Source: Tunturiibacter empetritectus
GTDB lineage: Bacteria > Acidobacteriota > Terriglobia > Terriglobales > Acidobacteriaceae
Assembly: GCF_013410875.1 (NCBI RefSeq)
Contig: NZ_JACCCU010000001.1
Coordinates: forward strand, 1,674,001-1,738,000
Reading direction: 5' to 3'
DNA: 64,000 nt
A model generated the notes under the pieces. The model saw only the letters and a program-made list of their open reading frames with translations, did not search any database and had not been told where the DNA came from. Below are positions 26,357 to 35,204 of this stretch, piece after piece. Every line of letters begins with the position of its first letter. Positions within the stretch are counted from its first letter, which is position 1. The position numbers and the translations under genes were made by a program.

Positions 26357-27967
26357 ATGGGAAATCTGTTTGCCAAGAAGTCAATGAACAAGATGATGGC
26401 CGAGGCCAATGAACACGGCGTCGATACACTAGAGCGTGTGCTGGGGCCGGTGCAGTTGACTGCGCTGGGCATCGGCGCGGTCATCGGCGCAGGTATCTTT
26501 GTGTTGAGTGGATTGGGAGCGCGAACCGCTGGGCCTAGCCTAATGCTGGCGTTTGTGCTGAGCGGATTGGGATGCGCCTTTGCGGGACTGTGCTATGCGG
26601 AGTTTGCGGCGATGATTCCGCTGGCTGGCAGCGCCTACACCTATGCGTACGCGACCCTGGGTGAGTTGATCGCTTGGATTATCGGGTGGGATCTGACGCT
26701 TGAGTACGCGATGGGCGCGAGTACGGTGAGCTCGGGCTGGTCGAATAATTTTGTGGAGATGTTGAACATCTTCCACCTTAAGTTTCCCCTGTGGCTGGCC
26801 TATGATCATTGGACGGGCCTAAGGCAGGCGACCGATATGGTGGCGAGAGGCATGGTGTTGAGCTCTCATCCGGGGATGGTTCCGGGTACGCCGGCGTTCA
26901 GCGACGCGATGGACGCTCTGAAGGCGGCGCACCCGCCTGAGCTGGTGACACAGGCACACGCGTTGTTGAATGCGCCGCACCTCTTTGGAGTAGAGATAGG
27001 GATCAACGTTCCGGCGTTCCTGATTGCGCTGGTGATTACAGCGGTGCTGGTGGTGGGAATTAAAGAGAGCGCGAAGTTCAACGCGACCATCGTGGCAATC
27101 AAAGTTGGGATCGTGTTGTTTGTGCTTGGTTTGGGGTCGCACTACATCACGAAATCAAACTGGGGAACGGATTGGCATAGCTTTGCACCGTTTGGCGTTG
27201 GTGGAATCGGGCTGGCTGCCGGCCTGGTCTTCTTTTCGTACATTGGCTTTGATGCGGTGTCGACGACGGCGCAGGAGGCTAAGAATCCTCAGCGCGATCT
27301 GCCGATTGGGATCATTGTGTCGCTGTCGATCTGCACGCTGTTATATATCGGCGTGGCAGCTGTTTTGACTGGGATGGTGCCGTGGCGCGAGGTGAACATT
27401 GAAGCACCGATCTCGCGGGCCTTTCTGGATCACAACCTTGCCTGGGCCTCAAACGTTGTGACGATTGGCGCGCTGGCGGGGCTGACCAGCGTGATGCTGG
27501 TGATGTTGCTGGGGCAAAGCCGGGTGCTCTATTCGATGGCGCATGACGGTCTGCTGCCAAAGAAGTTTTTCGGTGACATCCATCACAAGTTCCGGACGCC
27601 GTGGAAGGGGACGATTCTTGCGGGTCTTCTGGCGGCGATCGTGGGAAGCATTACTCCCATCGACGATATCGGCAAGATGGTGAATATCGGGACATTGCTT
27701 GCGTTCGTGATCGTGTGTATTGCCGTGATTGTGCTGCGGAGGACTGATCCCGACCGAGCAAGACCGTTCAGGACGCCGTGGGTGCCGGTCGTGCCGGCTC
27801 TTGGGATTCTCTTCAACGGATACATGATGTACAAGCTAGGGATCTGGAACTGGGTTCGCTTGGTTGTCTGGCTGATTATCGGGCTAGTTGTCTACTTTAC
27901 CTACAGCAGAAAGCACAGCACGCTGCAGCAGAGCCTTGAAGCGAAGGAATCGGTAGAGATTAAATAG
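26357..27967 (+). CDS. APC-family amino acid permease (cationic amino acid transporter type)
   Basis: A 536-residue transporter with twelve or more hydrophobic segments. GIGAVIGAGIFVLSGLGARTAGPSLMLAFVLSG, CYAEFAAMIPLAGSAYTYAYATLGELIAWIIGWDLTLEYAMGAS and FSYIGFDAVSTTAQEAKNPQRDLPIGI mark the CAT (YfnA/GabP-like) branch of the APC superfamily. A hydrophilic insert at about residues 150-210 (containing HPGMVPGTPAF) is longer than in many relatives. It follows the other permease by 24 bases and likely shares its transcript. A hairpin after its stop may end that transcript. The substrate is not known; cationic or small neutral amino acids fit the family. Confidence 0.9.
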   Translation: MGNLFAKKSMNKMMAEANEHGVDTLERVLGPVQLTALGIGAVIGAGIFVLSGLGARTAGPSLMLAFVLSGLGCAFAGLCYAEFAAMIPLAGSAYTYAYATLGELIAWIIGWDLTLEYAMGASTVSSGWSNNFVEMLNIFHLKFPLWLAYDHWTGLRQATDMVARGMVLSSHPGMVPGTPAFSDAMDALKAAHPPELVTQAHALLNAPHLFGVEIGINVPAFLIALVITAVLVVGIKESAKFNATIVAIKVGIVLFVLGLGSHYITKSNWGTDWHSFAPFGVGGIGLAAGLVFFSYIGFDAVSTTAQEAKNPQRDLPIGIIVSLSICTLLYIGVAAVLTGMVPWREVNIEAPISRAFLDHNLAWASNVVTIGALAGLTSVMLVMLLGQSRVLYSMAHDGLLPKKFFGDIHHKFRTPWKGTILAGLLAAIVGSITPIDDIGKMVNIGTLLAFVIVCIAVIVLRRTDPDRARPFRTPWVPVVPALGILFNGYMMYKLGIWNWVRLVVWLIIGLVVYFTYSRKHSTLQQSLEAKESVEIK

Positions 27968-27987
27968 AAGATCGTTGGAAGATAGAC

Positions 27988-28020
27988 GGCGTCCAGCTTC
28001 GGCAGGGCGCCTTCTCTATT
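27988..28020 (+). terminator. Possible intrinsic terminator after the permease run
   Basis: GGCGTCC (27988-27994) pairs with GGGCGCC (28005-28011) over seven base pairs including one G-U, with a ten-base loop, followed by TTCTCTATTT. It lies 21 bases past the stop of the second permease and before the convergent exported-protein gene. The T-run is broken, so strength is doubtful. Confidence 0.45.
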
Positions 28021-28049
28021 TGAGGATATGGCTTGTGATGGCTTTGTGG

Positions 28050-30692
28050 TTACTGAGCTCTCGCGGGACCCCTGGGGCTGGCAGACGCGGTTGGAGAGTT
28101 GGGTGCGGCGATCGATGCCGGCTGAGGCAGGATTGGAAGGGTTACGGTGTTTGCGGCCGTGGGGTCGTCGCGCAGGCGCAAAAAGAAGCCAGTTTTTGCG
28201 GGGCGGGGTAAGGTGAGTGAGGTACCGACGAAGCCCTCCGGAACCGTGGTGGGAGAGGTGAAGGCGGAGTCGGTGGCGATAGAGTCTACGAGATAGAGGC
28301 TGGAGCCGGTGACGGTGCAGGGTTGAGCGGTGTCCGCTGGGCAGTGAAGGTCTTTGAGGGTCGGTAGGCGGACAAGAGTGACCAATGGGAGCCAGTCGCC
28401 GGTGGTTCCGTCAGGAGAGACTGGACGAAGGCGGAGCGGACCAAAGGCGGAGGCGCCAAAGTCTTTGATGGGATCTAGTGTGGCCAGGATGGTGTGTGGG
28501 TTCTGAAGCACCAGATTGCCGGAGGCGACACTCAGGGTGGTGTGGAGGCTATCGTCGGCGTTCGCCACTTCGATCTTTCCGGTGCGGGGGAAGGGGACTA
28601 TCGATTTGAGGGAGAAGGTGAGTTGCTGGTCGGCGGGCAGGTCGTCCTGATCGGCCAGGTGAATGGATGTCGTCGTCGATTGGCCGATGTTTTTGCTGAG
28701 GAGAGTGACAGAGGGACGTGCTGGGGAGACCGTGACCGGAAGGGTGAGGGTGCGGCCATCTTTGAGGGAGAAGCTCGCGTTGAGATGCTCGCCGACACGG
28801 AACTTAGGCGCCTGGCTGTTTGGCGGAAGGGTAAGACGGAGTTGGGTGTCGGAGTTTGAAGGTGCTGGCATTGGGGTCGCGGTGTCCTGATTGGACGGGG
28901 TGCTTGGCGGAGCTGGCGTGAAGACGAGGCTGTTGATGGTGAGCTGCTGGACCTGATCGAGGCTGGAGCCGGTAAGGTCCGCCGTGGTGTCACCGGCGTG
29001 GAACTCGAGGGAGGCGAGGCGCGCGGGTTCAGAGTACGTCCTGGCTGCGACGGTGTCGGCTTTCTCGTCGCCGAATTGCTTGATGGCGAGATGGAGGGAG
29101 CCTGGGTCGATGGATTTGAGGGAGACGGTGACATCGACCGCAGAGGGCTTGTCGGTAGGCTTCCACTTCGTTTCGATTAGTTTGCCCGTGCTGGTATCGA
29201 GAGAGATGATGTCGACACAAGCGGTGCCGGTGGAGCTCAACATGAGGTGGTTTTCGCGACCGGCAATAAGGACGTCATCCTCGGCGAGCTTCCAGTCTTT
29301 GCCCGGGGAATCCTGGAGTTTGAGGGTTGGACCCTTGAAGGCGTCGAAGCCCCAGAAGCCGGTGATGGTGCCGGTGATGGTGTTTGTGCCTGGATGCAGG
29401 GCTGGCTTAGAGGCTGTTTCTGCCGGATGGGATTCGGCTGCGGCGGGGCTTGCGGTTGGCCTGGAGTCGGTGTCTGACGTGAGGCTCGAATCGATAGGTA
29501 ACGGCTTACGGGCGGGAAGGTGAGCGAGGACGAGACCGCCTCGAAAGGCGTCTGGAGTGACGGGAATGTCGGTACCGCCGTTGGGGCCGTCGAGGTGGAG
29601 GACGAGATCATGCGCCAGAGCTGTAGCGTAGACCAGAGGTGCGCCTTCAACGGGAAGGGCCACTTCGGGTTTCAGCAGGCAGGAGATGGCCTCAGGGTTG
29701 GGCGAGCGCAGAGGCGGGGGGACTGCAGCCTGAATTGCAGGAAGACCGATGACGATGACAGATTTGGGGTTGTTGAAGGAAGGTGGGGTGTTGAGGCGGA
29801 GGTTGAGGGCGTCACCGTCCGGGAAGGCAATGGCGGGGATGTACTGATATTTGGCGGTGTGGAGGGTGCTGGTAATGCGGATGAGGTCGACGATGGCGCC
29901 GACGTATGGGCTGTAGTTTCCGCCACCAGCGAGCCTGGTGTAGCTGGCCTGGTTGATGAGGTCGGAGTTGGATCCGTCGTTGAGCGCGTCGGCGACCGAC
30001 TGCCCGTGGCCGTCGTCGAGGAGGGACTGATTTCCGGCCTGAGTGAGGCAGGTGGATTGGGTGTCGACGGGGCGCTTGAAGCAGTCTCCGTTGGGTTTGA
30101 GGTTGAGGGTGCGGGCGAGGAGGTCGGAGTGCTCGGCTAGTCCTTTGGCGTCATCGGGCGGGACGCGACGGATGGCGGCGAGATAAGTTTCGATGCGGGC
30201 TTGCTCGAAGCCGGATTCGATGAGGTCTTGAGACGCGCGGACGAAGATGCCAGGGCGGCCGCGAACCGCAGAGCGTAGGGTGCTGAAGTCTCCGCCGGTC
30301 TCAGGCGCGAGGAAGAGGATGACCTGCTGAGCCTCGGCGGGGACGGTGATGGTGACGCCCTCTTCGCGAACCTTTTTATTCCACGTCTGGATCTCATGAA
30401 ACCAGTTGTCTGGCGGAGGGTTTGTGGTTCCGCGCAGGAAGGCGGCAACGAGGAGGTAGTGGACCGATTGCGTGGGGGGCAAGTCGGCGCGAAGCCAGAT
30501 CTTGTCGCCTGGCTGGAGATTGGGAACCTGGGCGATGGGCAGGGTTTTGCCTGCGCGTGTAACGTGAACATCTACCTTGGGGCCAGCGAGGTCGAAGCGC
30601 GCGGGGTCAGCGGCGTGGAGCAGGGGAGAGCCCAGGAGGGCGGCAGCGAGAGTTCCAGCGAGGCGCAAACGGCGAAACACTTTTGCCATCAT
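28050..30692 (-). CDS. Large exported protein of unknown family
   Basis: An 880-residue protein with a signal peptide (FRRLRLAGTLAAALLGSPLLHA, cleavage likely after about residue 28). Seen: residues 30-130 form a beta-rich region beginning FDLAGPKVDVHVTRAGKTLPIAQV, with a conserved-looking GDKIWLRADLP. A middle part has two Cys pairs and Asn/Gly-rich loops (GNYSPYVGAIVDLIRI), then a Pro/Ser/Thr linker near residue 420. The C-terminal half repeats beta-sandwich-like strands (for example VDVTVSLKSIDPGSLHLAI, FSLKSIVPFPRTGKIEV). This suggests several Ig-like domains on the periplasmic side or outside. I do not recognise a family. It starts 59 bases after the ABC ATPase gene on the same strand and may share a transcript with the MacA-like adaptor. 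Confidence 0.75.
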   Translation of the reverse strand: MMAKVFRRLRLAGTLAAALLGSPLLHAADPARFDLAGPKVDVHVTRAGKTLPIAQVPNLQPGDKIWLRADLPPTQSVHYLLVAAFLRGTTNPPPDNWFHEIQTWNKKVREEGVTITVPAEAQQVILFLAPETGGDFSTLRSAVRGRPGIFVRASQDLIESGFEQARIETYLAAIRRVPPDDAKGLAEHSDLLARTLNLKPNGDCFKRPVDTQSTCLTQAGNQSLLDDGHGQSVADALNDGSNSDLINQASYTRLAGGGNYSPYVGAIVDLIRITSTLHTAKYQYIPAIAFPDGDALNLRLNTPPSFNNPKSVIVIGLPAIQAAVPPPLRSPNPEAISCLLKPEVALPVEGAPLVYATALAHDLVLHLDGPNGGTDIPVTPDAFRGGLVLAHLPARKPLPIDSSLTSDTDSRPTASPAAAESHPAETASKPALHPGTNTITGTITGFWGFDAFKGPTLKLQDSPGKDWKLAEDDVLIAGRENHLMLSSTGTACVDIISLDTSTGKLIETKWKPTDKPSAVDVTVSLKSIDPGSLHLAIKQFGDEKADTVAARTYSEPARLASLEFHAGDTTADLTGSSLDQVQQLTINSLVFTPAPPSTPSNQDTATPMPAPSNSDTQLRLTLPPNSQAPKFRVGEHLNASFSLKDGRTLTLPVTVSPARPSVTLLSKNIGQSTTTSIHLADQDDLPADQQLTFSLKSIVPFPRTGKIEVANADDSLHTTLSVASGNLVLQNPHTILATLDPIKDFGASAFGPLRLRPVSPDGTTGDWLPLVTLVRLPTLKDLHCPADTAQPCTVTGSSLYLVDSIATDSAFTSPTTVPEGFVGTSLTLPRPAKTGFFLRLRDDPTAANTVTLPILPQPASIAAPNSPTASASPRGPARAQ

Positions 30693-30751
30693 TCCATTTT
30701 AGACGGGAATGAGAAGGATACGGATGTCACTTAGAAGATGAATGTTTGCTG

Positions 30752-31510
30752 CTAGTTGCGAATGCGCGAAGAGAGATGGTCGCCTGCGACGACACCGTCG
30801 CGGATGGTGATGATTCGGTGGGCGTACTCGGCGATGTCGGGTTCGTGCGTGACGAGAACGATGGTGTTGCCATTTGAGTGGAGCTCGTCGAAGAGGGCCA
30901 TGATCTCGTCACCGGTCTTGGAGTCGAGGTTGCCGGTGGGTTCGTCGGCGAGGATGATCGAGGGTTTGTTGACCAGGGCGCGGGCGATGGCGACGCGCTG
31001 ACGTTGGCCGCCGGAGAGCTCATTGGGCTTGTGCATCATGCGGGTGCCGAGGCCTACCGACTCGAGGACACTCTTTGCACGCTCGGTACGTGCAGCGGCT
31101 GGTGTGCCGTTGTAGATGAGAGGCAGCTCGACGTTGTGGAGCGAGGTGGCGCGGGCGAGCAGGTTGAAAGTTTGGAAGACGAAGCCAATTTCTTTATTTC
31201 GAATGCGGGCGAGCTCATCGTCGTTCAGCTCGGAGACATCGTGGCCATTGAGCCAGTATCGGCCTTGTGAGGGGGAGTCCAGGCAGCCGATGAGGTTCAT
31301 CAGGGTTGATTTGCCGGAGCCGGATGGGCCCATGATGGCAACGTACTCGTTGTGGCGAATGCGGAGGTTGACGCCGCGAAGGGCGTGCACCTGCTGGTCG
31401 CCCATCTCGTAGGTCTTCCAGAGATTGTCGGTGACGATGACGTCTCCTGGGGTAGGCCCGGAGGCGTTGCTGGTGCTGAGGTTGGATTCGACTGCAGTTT
31501 CGATGGCCAT
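30752..31510 (-). CDS. ABC transporter ATPase, MacB/LolD type
   Basis: A 252-residue ATP-binding subunit. Walker A is GPSGSGKST (about residue 60), then [23 protein letters not shown], the signature [16 protein letters not shown], Walker [21 protein letters not shown] and the switch VTHEPD. The NVELPLIY and EPTGNLDS forms mark the MacB/LolD/FtsE group, which works with FtsX-like permeases rather than with classical importers. It follows the MacA-like adaptor by 129 bases on the same strand, but no permease is next to it. The two MacB-type permeases at 52764-55266 lack an ATPase and could be its partners. The ATG start has 25 non-conserved residues before the domain. Confidence 0.93.
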   Translation of the reverse strand: MAIETAVESNLSTSNASGPTPGDVIVTDNLWKTYEMGDQQVHALRGVNLRIRHNEYVAIMGPSGSGKSTLMNLIGCLDSPSQGRYWLNGHDVSELNDDELARIRNKEIGFVFQTFNLLARATSLHNVELPLIYNGTPAAARTERAKSVLESVGLGTRMMHKPNELSGGQRQRVAIARALVNKPSIILADEPTGNLDSKTGDEIMALFDELHSNGNTIVLVTHEPDIAEYAHRIITIRDGVVAGDHLSSRIRN

Positions 31511-31639
31511 CCGGTTCTCCGTGCTCCTACGTGTTTCAGGATAGTACGTTTGGGGTGGTGGGATGGTTCCCGCGGTATTGATTGAGTCACTCCGAGAACA
31601 ACAATTTTAGGACTTTCGCCGATATTTCAGATTTTTTTC

Positions 31640-33040
31640 TCATGACTTGTCAGAGTCACTTGAGGCTTCGACGCTGTTGTCTACTTTGACGGCGGTCCCG
31701 CTCTTTAGTGTTCGCAGGATTCGATAGCGGCCGGTGACGATCTCATCGCCGTCCTTCAAACCGCTAAGGACTTCTATGTCTGTGGCTCCCGTGACTCCGG
31801 TGGTGACTGGAACGAAGATCGCGCGCCGCTTTTTGTGGTCTGACTGGAGGACGTAAACCCCCTGTATCGGTTGCGGTTTTCGGCTAGGAGTGCTGGACGC
31901 GGAGACGGCAACGACGCTTCCTTTGCCCGCATTCTTTTCGAGTGCGGTTTCGACGGCCGGGTCACGCTGGACAAGCGCCTGGATGGGGATGGTTAGGGCA
32001 TTCGGTTTGTGGGCGGTGGTGATCTTTGCTGTAGCGGAGAGGCCCGGGCGAAGCTCGTTGGTGGTCTGATCCAGGGTTACGACGACCTTGAAGTCCTTTG
32101 CTTCTTCTGTGCCGGTGGTGCTCTGGCTGGTGGCGACGCCGGTGGTGCGGAGGAGCGCCTGGTCACCCACCTCGGTGACGTGGCCCTTGAAGACGCGGCC
32201 GGGGAGGGCATCGACGGTGATGTCGGCTGGCTGGTTCATGGCGACATTGACGATGTCTGTCTCGTCGACCTTGACTTCGGCGGTGATGACGGACATATCG
32301 GCGAGGGTCATCAGGGTGGAACCTTCGGCATTCTGAATACCGAGAACGACGGTCTCGCCTTCGCGGACGGGAACGTTGGTGACAAGGCCGTCAAAGGGTG
32401 CGCGGCTAACCGTCTTGTCGAGGGCGTCGTAGTTGGCGCGCTGGCTGGCGACTGCCTGATTCATGTGGCCGCGTTGTGACTCGGTCTGCGCGGTGGCTTG
32501 TGCGAGAGCGGCCTGACGCTGGGCGAGGGTAGCGACAGCCATGTCGTATGCGGCTTTCTTGGCGTCGTAGTCCTGTTTCGCGATCAGCTTTTCGTTGTAT
32601 AAAGACTCGGCGCGGCCGAAGTCGAGTTTCTTCTGTTCGAGATCGGCTTTGCCCTGGGCGATGTTTGCATCAGCGGTCTTTTCCGCGGCGATGTAGCTGG
32701 TGATATCGGTGCGGGAGGAGGCGATCGTTGCTTGTTGGGCAGCGACGGTGGCTTGAGGCTGAACGCTCTCAACCGTGGCGAGGGTCGTACCCGCCTTCAC
32801 ATGATCGCCTTCTTTCACGTAGAGGTGGGTGATGCGTCCGAAGGCTGTGGCGCCGATGTTGACATAGGTCTTCGGCTTGATCTGGCCGGTGCCGTTGACT
32901 ACGGAGACCAGATCCTGATGAGCGGCCTTGGTGGTGGAGACTTTCGTAACGTTAGCCTGACCGTGAAGGATGGTGCCAACCACGATGCCTGCAAGGATCA
33001 GGACCGCAACGACGATCAAGAGGATTTTCTTTATGCTCAT
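31640..33040 (-). CDS. MacA-like periplasmic adaptor (HlyD/RND family)
   Basis: A 466-residue adaptor with one N-terminal membrane helix (ILLIVVAVLILAGIVVGTIL, residues 6-25), which anchors it in the inner membrane. The periplasmic part has a split lipoyl domain (YVKEGDHVKAGTTLATVES and APFDGLVTNVPVREGETVV), a long alpha-hairpin between them (residues about 95-215, Ala/Gln/Lys-rich coiled coil), a beta-barrel domain and a C-terminal membrane-proximal domain (VTTGVTGATDIEVLSGLKDGDEIVTGRY). Such proteins link an ABC or RND pump to an outer-membrane channel. With the MacB-type ATPase next to it, a MacA role is likely. No TolC-like gene is in the window. The C-terminal SASSTPSRKPQP insert is low-complexity. 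Confidence 0.92.
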   Translation of the reverse strand: MSIKKILLIVVAVLILAGIVVGTILHGQANVTKVSTTKAAHQDLVSVVNGTGQIKPKTYVNIGATAFGRITHLYVKEGDHVKAGTTLATVESVQPQATVAAQQATIASSRTDITSYIAAEKTADANIAQGKADLEQKKLDFGRAESLYNEKLIAKQDYDAKKAAYDMAVATLAQRQAALAQATAQTESQRGHMNQAVASQRANYDALDKTVSRAPFDGLVTNVPVREGETVVLGIQNAEGSTLMTLADMSVITAEVKVDETDIVNVAMNQPADITVDALPGRVFKGHVTEVGDQALLRTTGVATSQSTTGTEEAKDFKVVVTLDQTTNELRPGLSATAKITTAHKPNALTIPIQALVQRDPAVETALEKNAGKGSVVAVSASSTPSRKPQPIQGVYVLQSDHKKRRAIFVPVTTGVTGATDIEVLSGLKDGDEIVTGRYRILRTLKSGTAVKVDNSVEASSDSDKS

Positions 33041-33266
33041 TGCCGCTTTCTATCGCACCTCCGCGGTCAGGCAGAGGTGGTTGGGAGTCGGTGCTTGCTA
33101 AGACAGTACGGAAGTGGACGAGGTTGCGTTCCGCAATCCTTTCCAAAACCTGAATCAGATCACTTTACGAGAGAGTACGCAAAAGCCTGCAACTATCCGG
33201 GATAGAGACCTATGGACTTGCCCGGGATCAGGAGCGATGATATCAGGGGCGGCCTAGAGTCTCCTC

Positions 33267-33295
33267 TTGTAACGAAGGTGTAACCGCTCTACAAT
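33267..33295 (+). promoter_or_regulatory. Candidate sigma-70 promoter for the GWxTD gene
   Basis: TTGTAA (33267-33272) and TACAAT (33290-33295) are spaced by 17 bases and lie about 30 bases before the chosen ATG at 33328. The spacing is ideal and both hexamers are close to the consensus, within a 250-base gap between divergent genes. Confidence 0.55.
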
Positions 33296-33327
33296 GTTGG
33301 TTGGTAACAGGAGTGCACCCCTTCTCT

Positions 33328-35067
33328 ATGACGACTTCTCGGCGCTTGGTATCCGGCACGACCCTATTTTTGTTGGTCCTAATGGGGGGGCGTCTTTTGA
33401 CTGCCCAGGAAACACCCAGCGATTCCGCCCAGACTGACGGTGTGACGAGAGGGCCGGTGACGGTGGAGAAGCCGGATCCGCTGAAGCGTCCTCTAAGCGA
33501 TAAAGAGAGGCGTGACCAGCAGAAGGCTCTGAAGGCTGAGTTAAAGGGTGTTTACAAGAAGTGGGTGGATGAGGATGTTCGCTGGATCATCACAGATCAG
33601 GAGCTGCAGGCGTTCAAGAGCTTGAGCAACGATGAGGAGCGCGACCAGTTTATAGAGAACTTCTGGCTGCGTCGCAATCCGAATCCTGACTCACCAGAGA
33701 ACGAGTTTCGCGAGGAGCACTACGCGCGCATCGCCTATGCGAACGACCACTTCGCCGCCGGCAAACCTGGTTGGAGAACAGATCGCGGTCATATCTACAT
33801 CGCCTACGGTAAGGCGGACAGCATCGACTCGCACCCCAGCGGCGGCAGTTACGAGCGTCCGATTGAAGAAGGCGGCGGAAACACCTCTACGTTCCCGTTT
33901 GAGATCTGGCACTACAGGTATCTGGAGGGTATCGGGGACAATATCGATATCGAGTTTGTCGACACCTGCATGTGCGGCGACTATCACATGACGATCGACC
34001 GCTCTGAGAAAGATGCGTTGAAGCATGTTCCGGGCGCCGGTCAGACGATGTATGAGCAGACGGGGCAGTCGAAACAGGCAGACCGTTTTTCAGGCGGCGG
34101 ACTCGAGCAGCTTGGAGCCGGGCCGTTATCGTCCCAGAACCAAAGCAAACAGTTTGATCGACTGGACCGATTCGCCAAGCTGATGGCTCCCCCTGAGATC
34201 AAGTTCAAAGACCTCGAGTCGTTTATGACGACTTCGAAGATTTTGACTGGGCCGCCGTTTCTATTTGATGTTCGGACCGACTACGTCAAGGTGACTAACG
34301 ATACGATTCTGGTTCCTGTAACCTTGCAGATTAAAAACGGTGACATTACCTTCACCAATAAAGACGGCGTCGCGATGGGCACGGTGAACATTCTAGGACG
34401 CGTTTCAAATTTGAATCACAAGGCGATACAGACCTTTGAAGATACGGTCAGTGTGCAGGTGCCGAGCGAGCTGCTCGGGCGCAAGCGGGCTGATCAGTCG
34501 GTCTATTGGAAGTCGCTGCCACTGCGTCCTGGGCTTTACAAGATCGATATTGTCATCAAGGATGTCAATAATCCCGACCACATTGGCAGGTGGCAGCGCA
34601 GTTTGAACGTGCCAGCCTACGACGACGACCGCCTTGCTTCGTCTTCCTTGATTCTGGCTTCTTCGATGGAGAGGGTTCCGTCAAAGGATATCGGTGCGGG
34701 GAACTTCATCATTGGCGACACCCACATTACTCCACGTGTACCTACTGGAATCGGAGTTCCGGTTACGTTTCATCGAGCGCAGAATCTTAACTTCTGGATG
34801 CAGGTTTATAACCTCGGAATTGACGAGAAGAGTAAGCAGAATGGTGCGACGATCGAGTATCAGATCTTAGATGTGGCTACGAATAAAGCCATTCTTGAGA
34901 CGCAGGAGTTGACCACGAAGACCAACCCCAACGCGGATCAGGTTACGATTGAAAAGAGTTTGCCGCTGGCGAGTCTTCAGCCCGGTAAGTATCAGGTCAA
35001 CATCAAAGTAAATGATGGAATAACGAAGCAGCAGATCGCAGAATCTGCGCCGTTTATCGTAGATTAG
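33328..35067 (+). CDS. Exported GWxTD-domain protein
   Basis: A 579-residue protein with a signal peptide (SGTTLFLLVLMGGRLLTA). The GWxTD domain spans about residues 75-230; its signature reads KPGWRTDRGHIYIAYGKAD (148-163 area), preceded by WIITDQELQAFKSLSNDEERDQFIENFWLRRNP, the conserved lead-in of this family. A later Cys pair (VDTCMCGDYHM) may be a metal or disulfide site. The C-terminal 250 residues look like beta-sandwich domains. GWxTD proteins are common in Acidobacteria and Bacteroidota-like bacteria and have no fixed function. The ATG has AGGAG 14 bases upstream, at the edge of workable spacing. The next gene codes for a barrel-like outer-membrane protein. Confidence 0.85.
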   Translation: MTTSRRLVSGTTLFLLVLMGGRLLTAQETPSDSAQTDGVTRGPVTVEKPDPLKRPLSDKERRDQQKALKAELKGVYKKWVDEDVRWIITDQELQAFKSLSNDEERDQFIENFWLRRNPNPDSPENEFREEHYARIAYANDHFAAGKPGWRTDRGHIYIAYGKADSIDSHPSGGSYERPIEEGGGNTSTFPFEIWHYRYLEGIGDNIDIEFVDTCMCGDYHMTIDRSEKDALKHVPGAGQTMYEQTGQSKQADRFSGGGLEQLGAGPLSSQNQSKQFDRLDRFAKLMAPPEIKFKDLESFMTTSKILTGPPFLFDVRTDYVKVTNDTILVPVTLQIKNGDITFTNKDGVAMGTVNILGRVSNLNHKAIQTFEDTVSVQVPSELLGRKRADQSVYWKSLPLRPGLYKIDIVIKDVNNPDHIGRWQRSLNVPAYDDDRLASSSLILASSMERVPSKDIGAGNFIIGDTHITPRVPTGIGVPVTFHRAQNLNFWMQVYNLGIDEKSKQNGATIEYQILDVATNKAILETQELTTKTNPNADQVTIEKSLPLASLQPGKYQVNIKVNDGITKQQIAESAPFIVD

Positions 35068-35204
35068 ACAGGTGCAGTTTTAGAACATGGTTATGCAGAT
35101 GCCAATTCGCGATAACCAGTCACCTCGCACTCTGTAACGCCGTCCCCTAATTTTCTGGGTGCGGAATTGTTGGACAGCCATTCGACGCGCAGGACGGTTT
35201 TACT

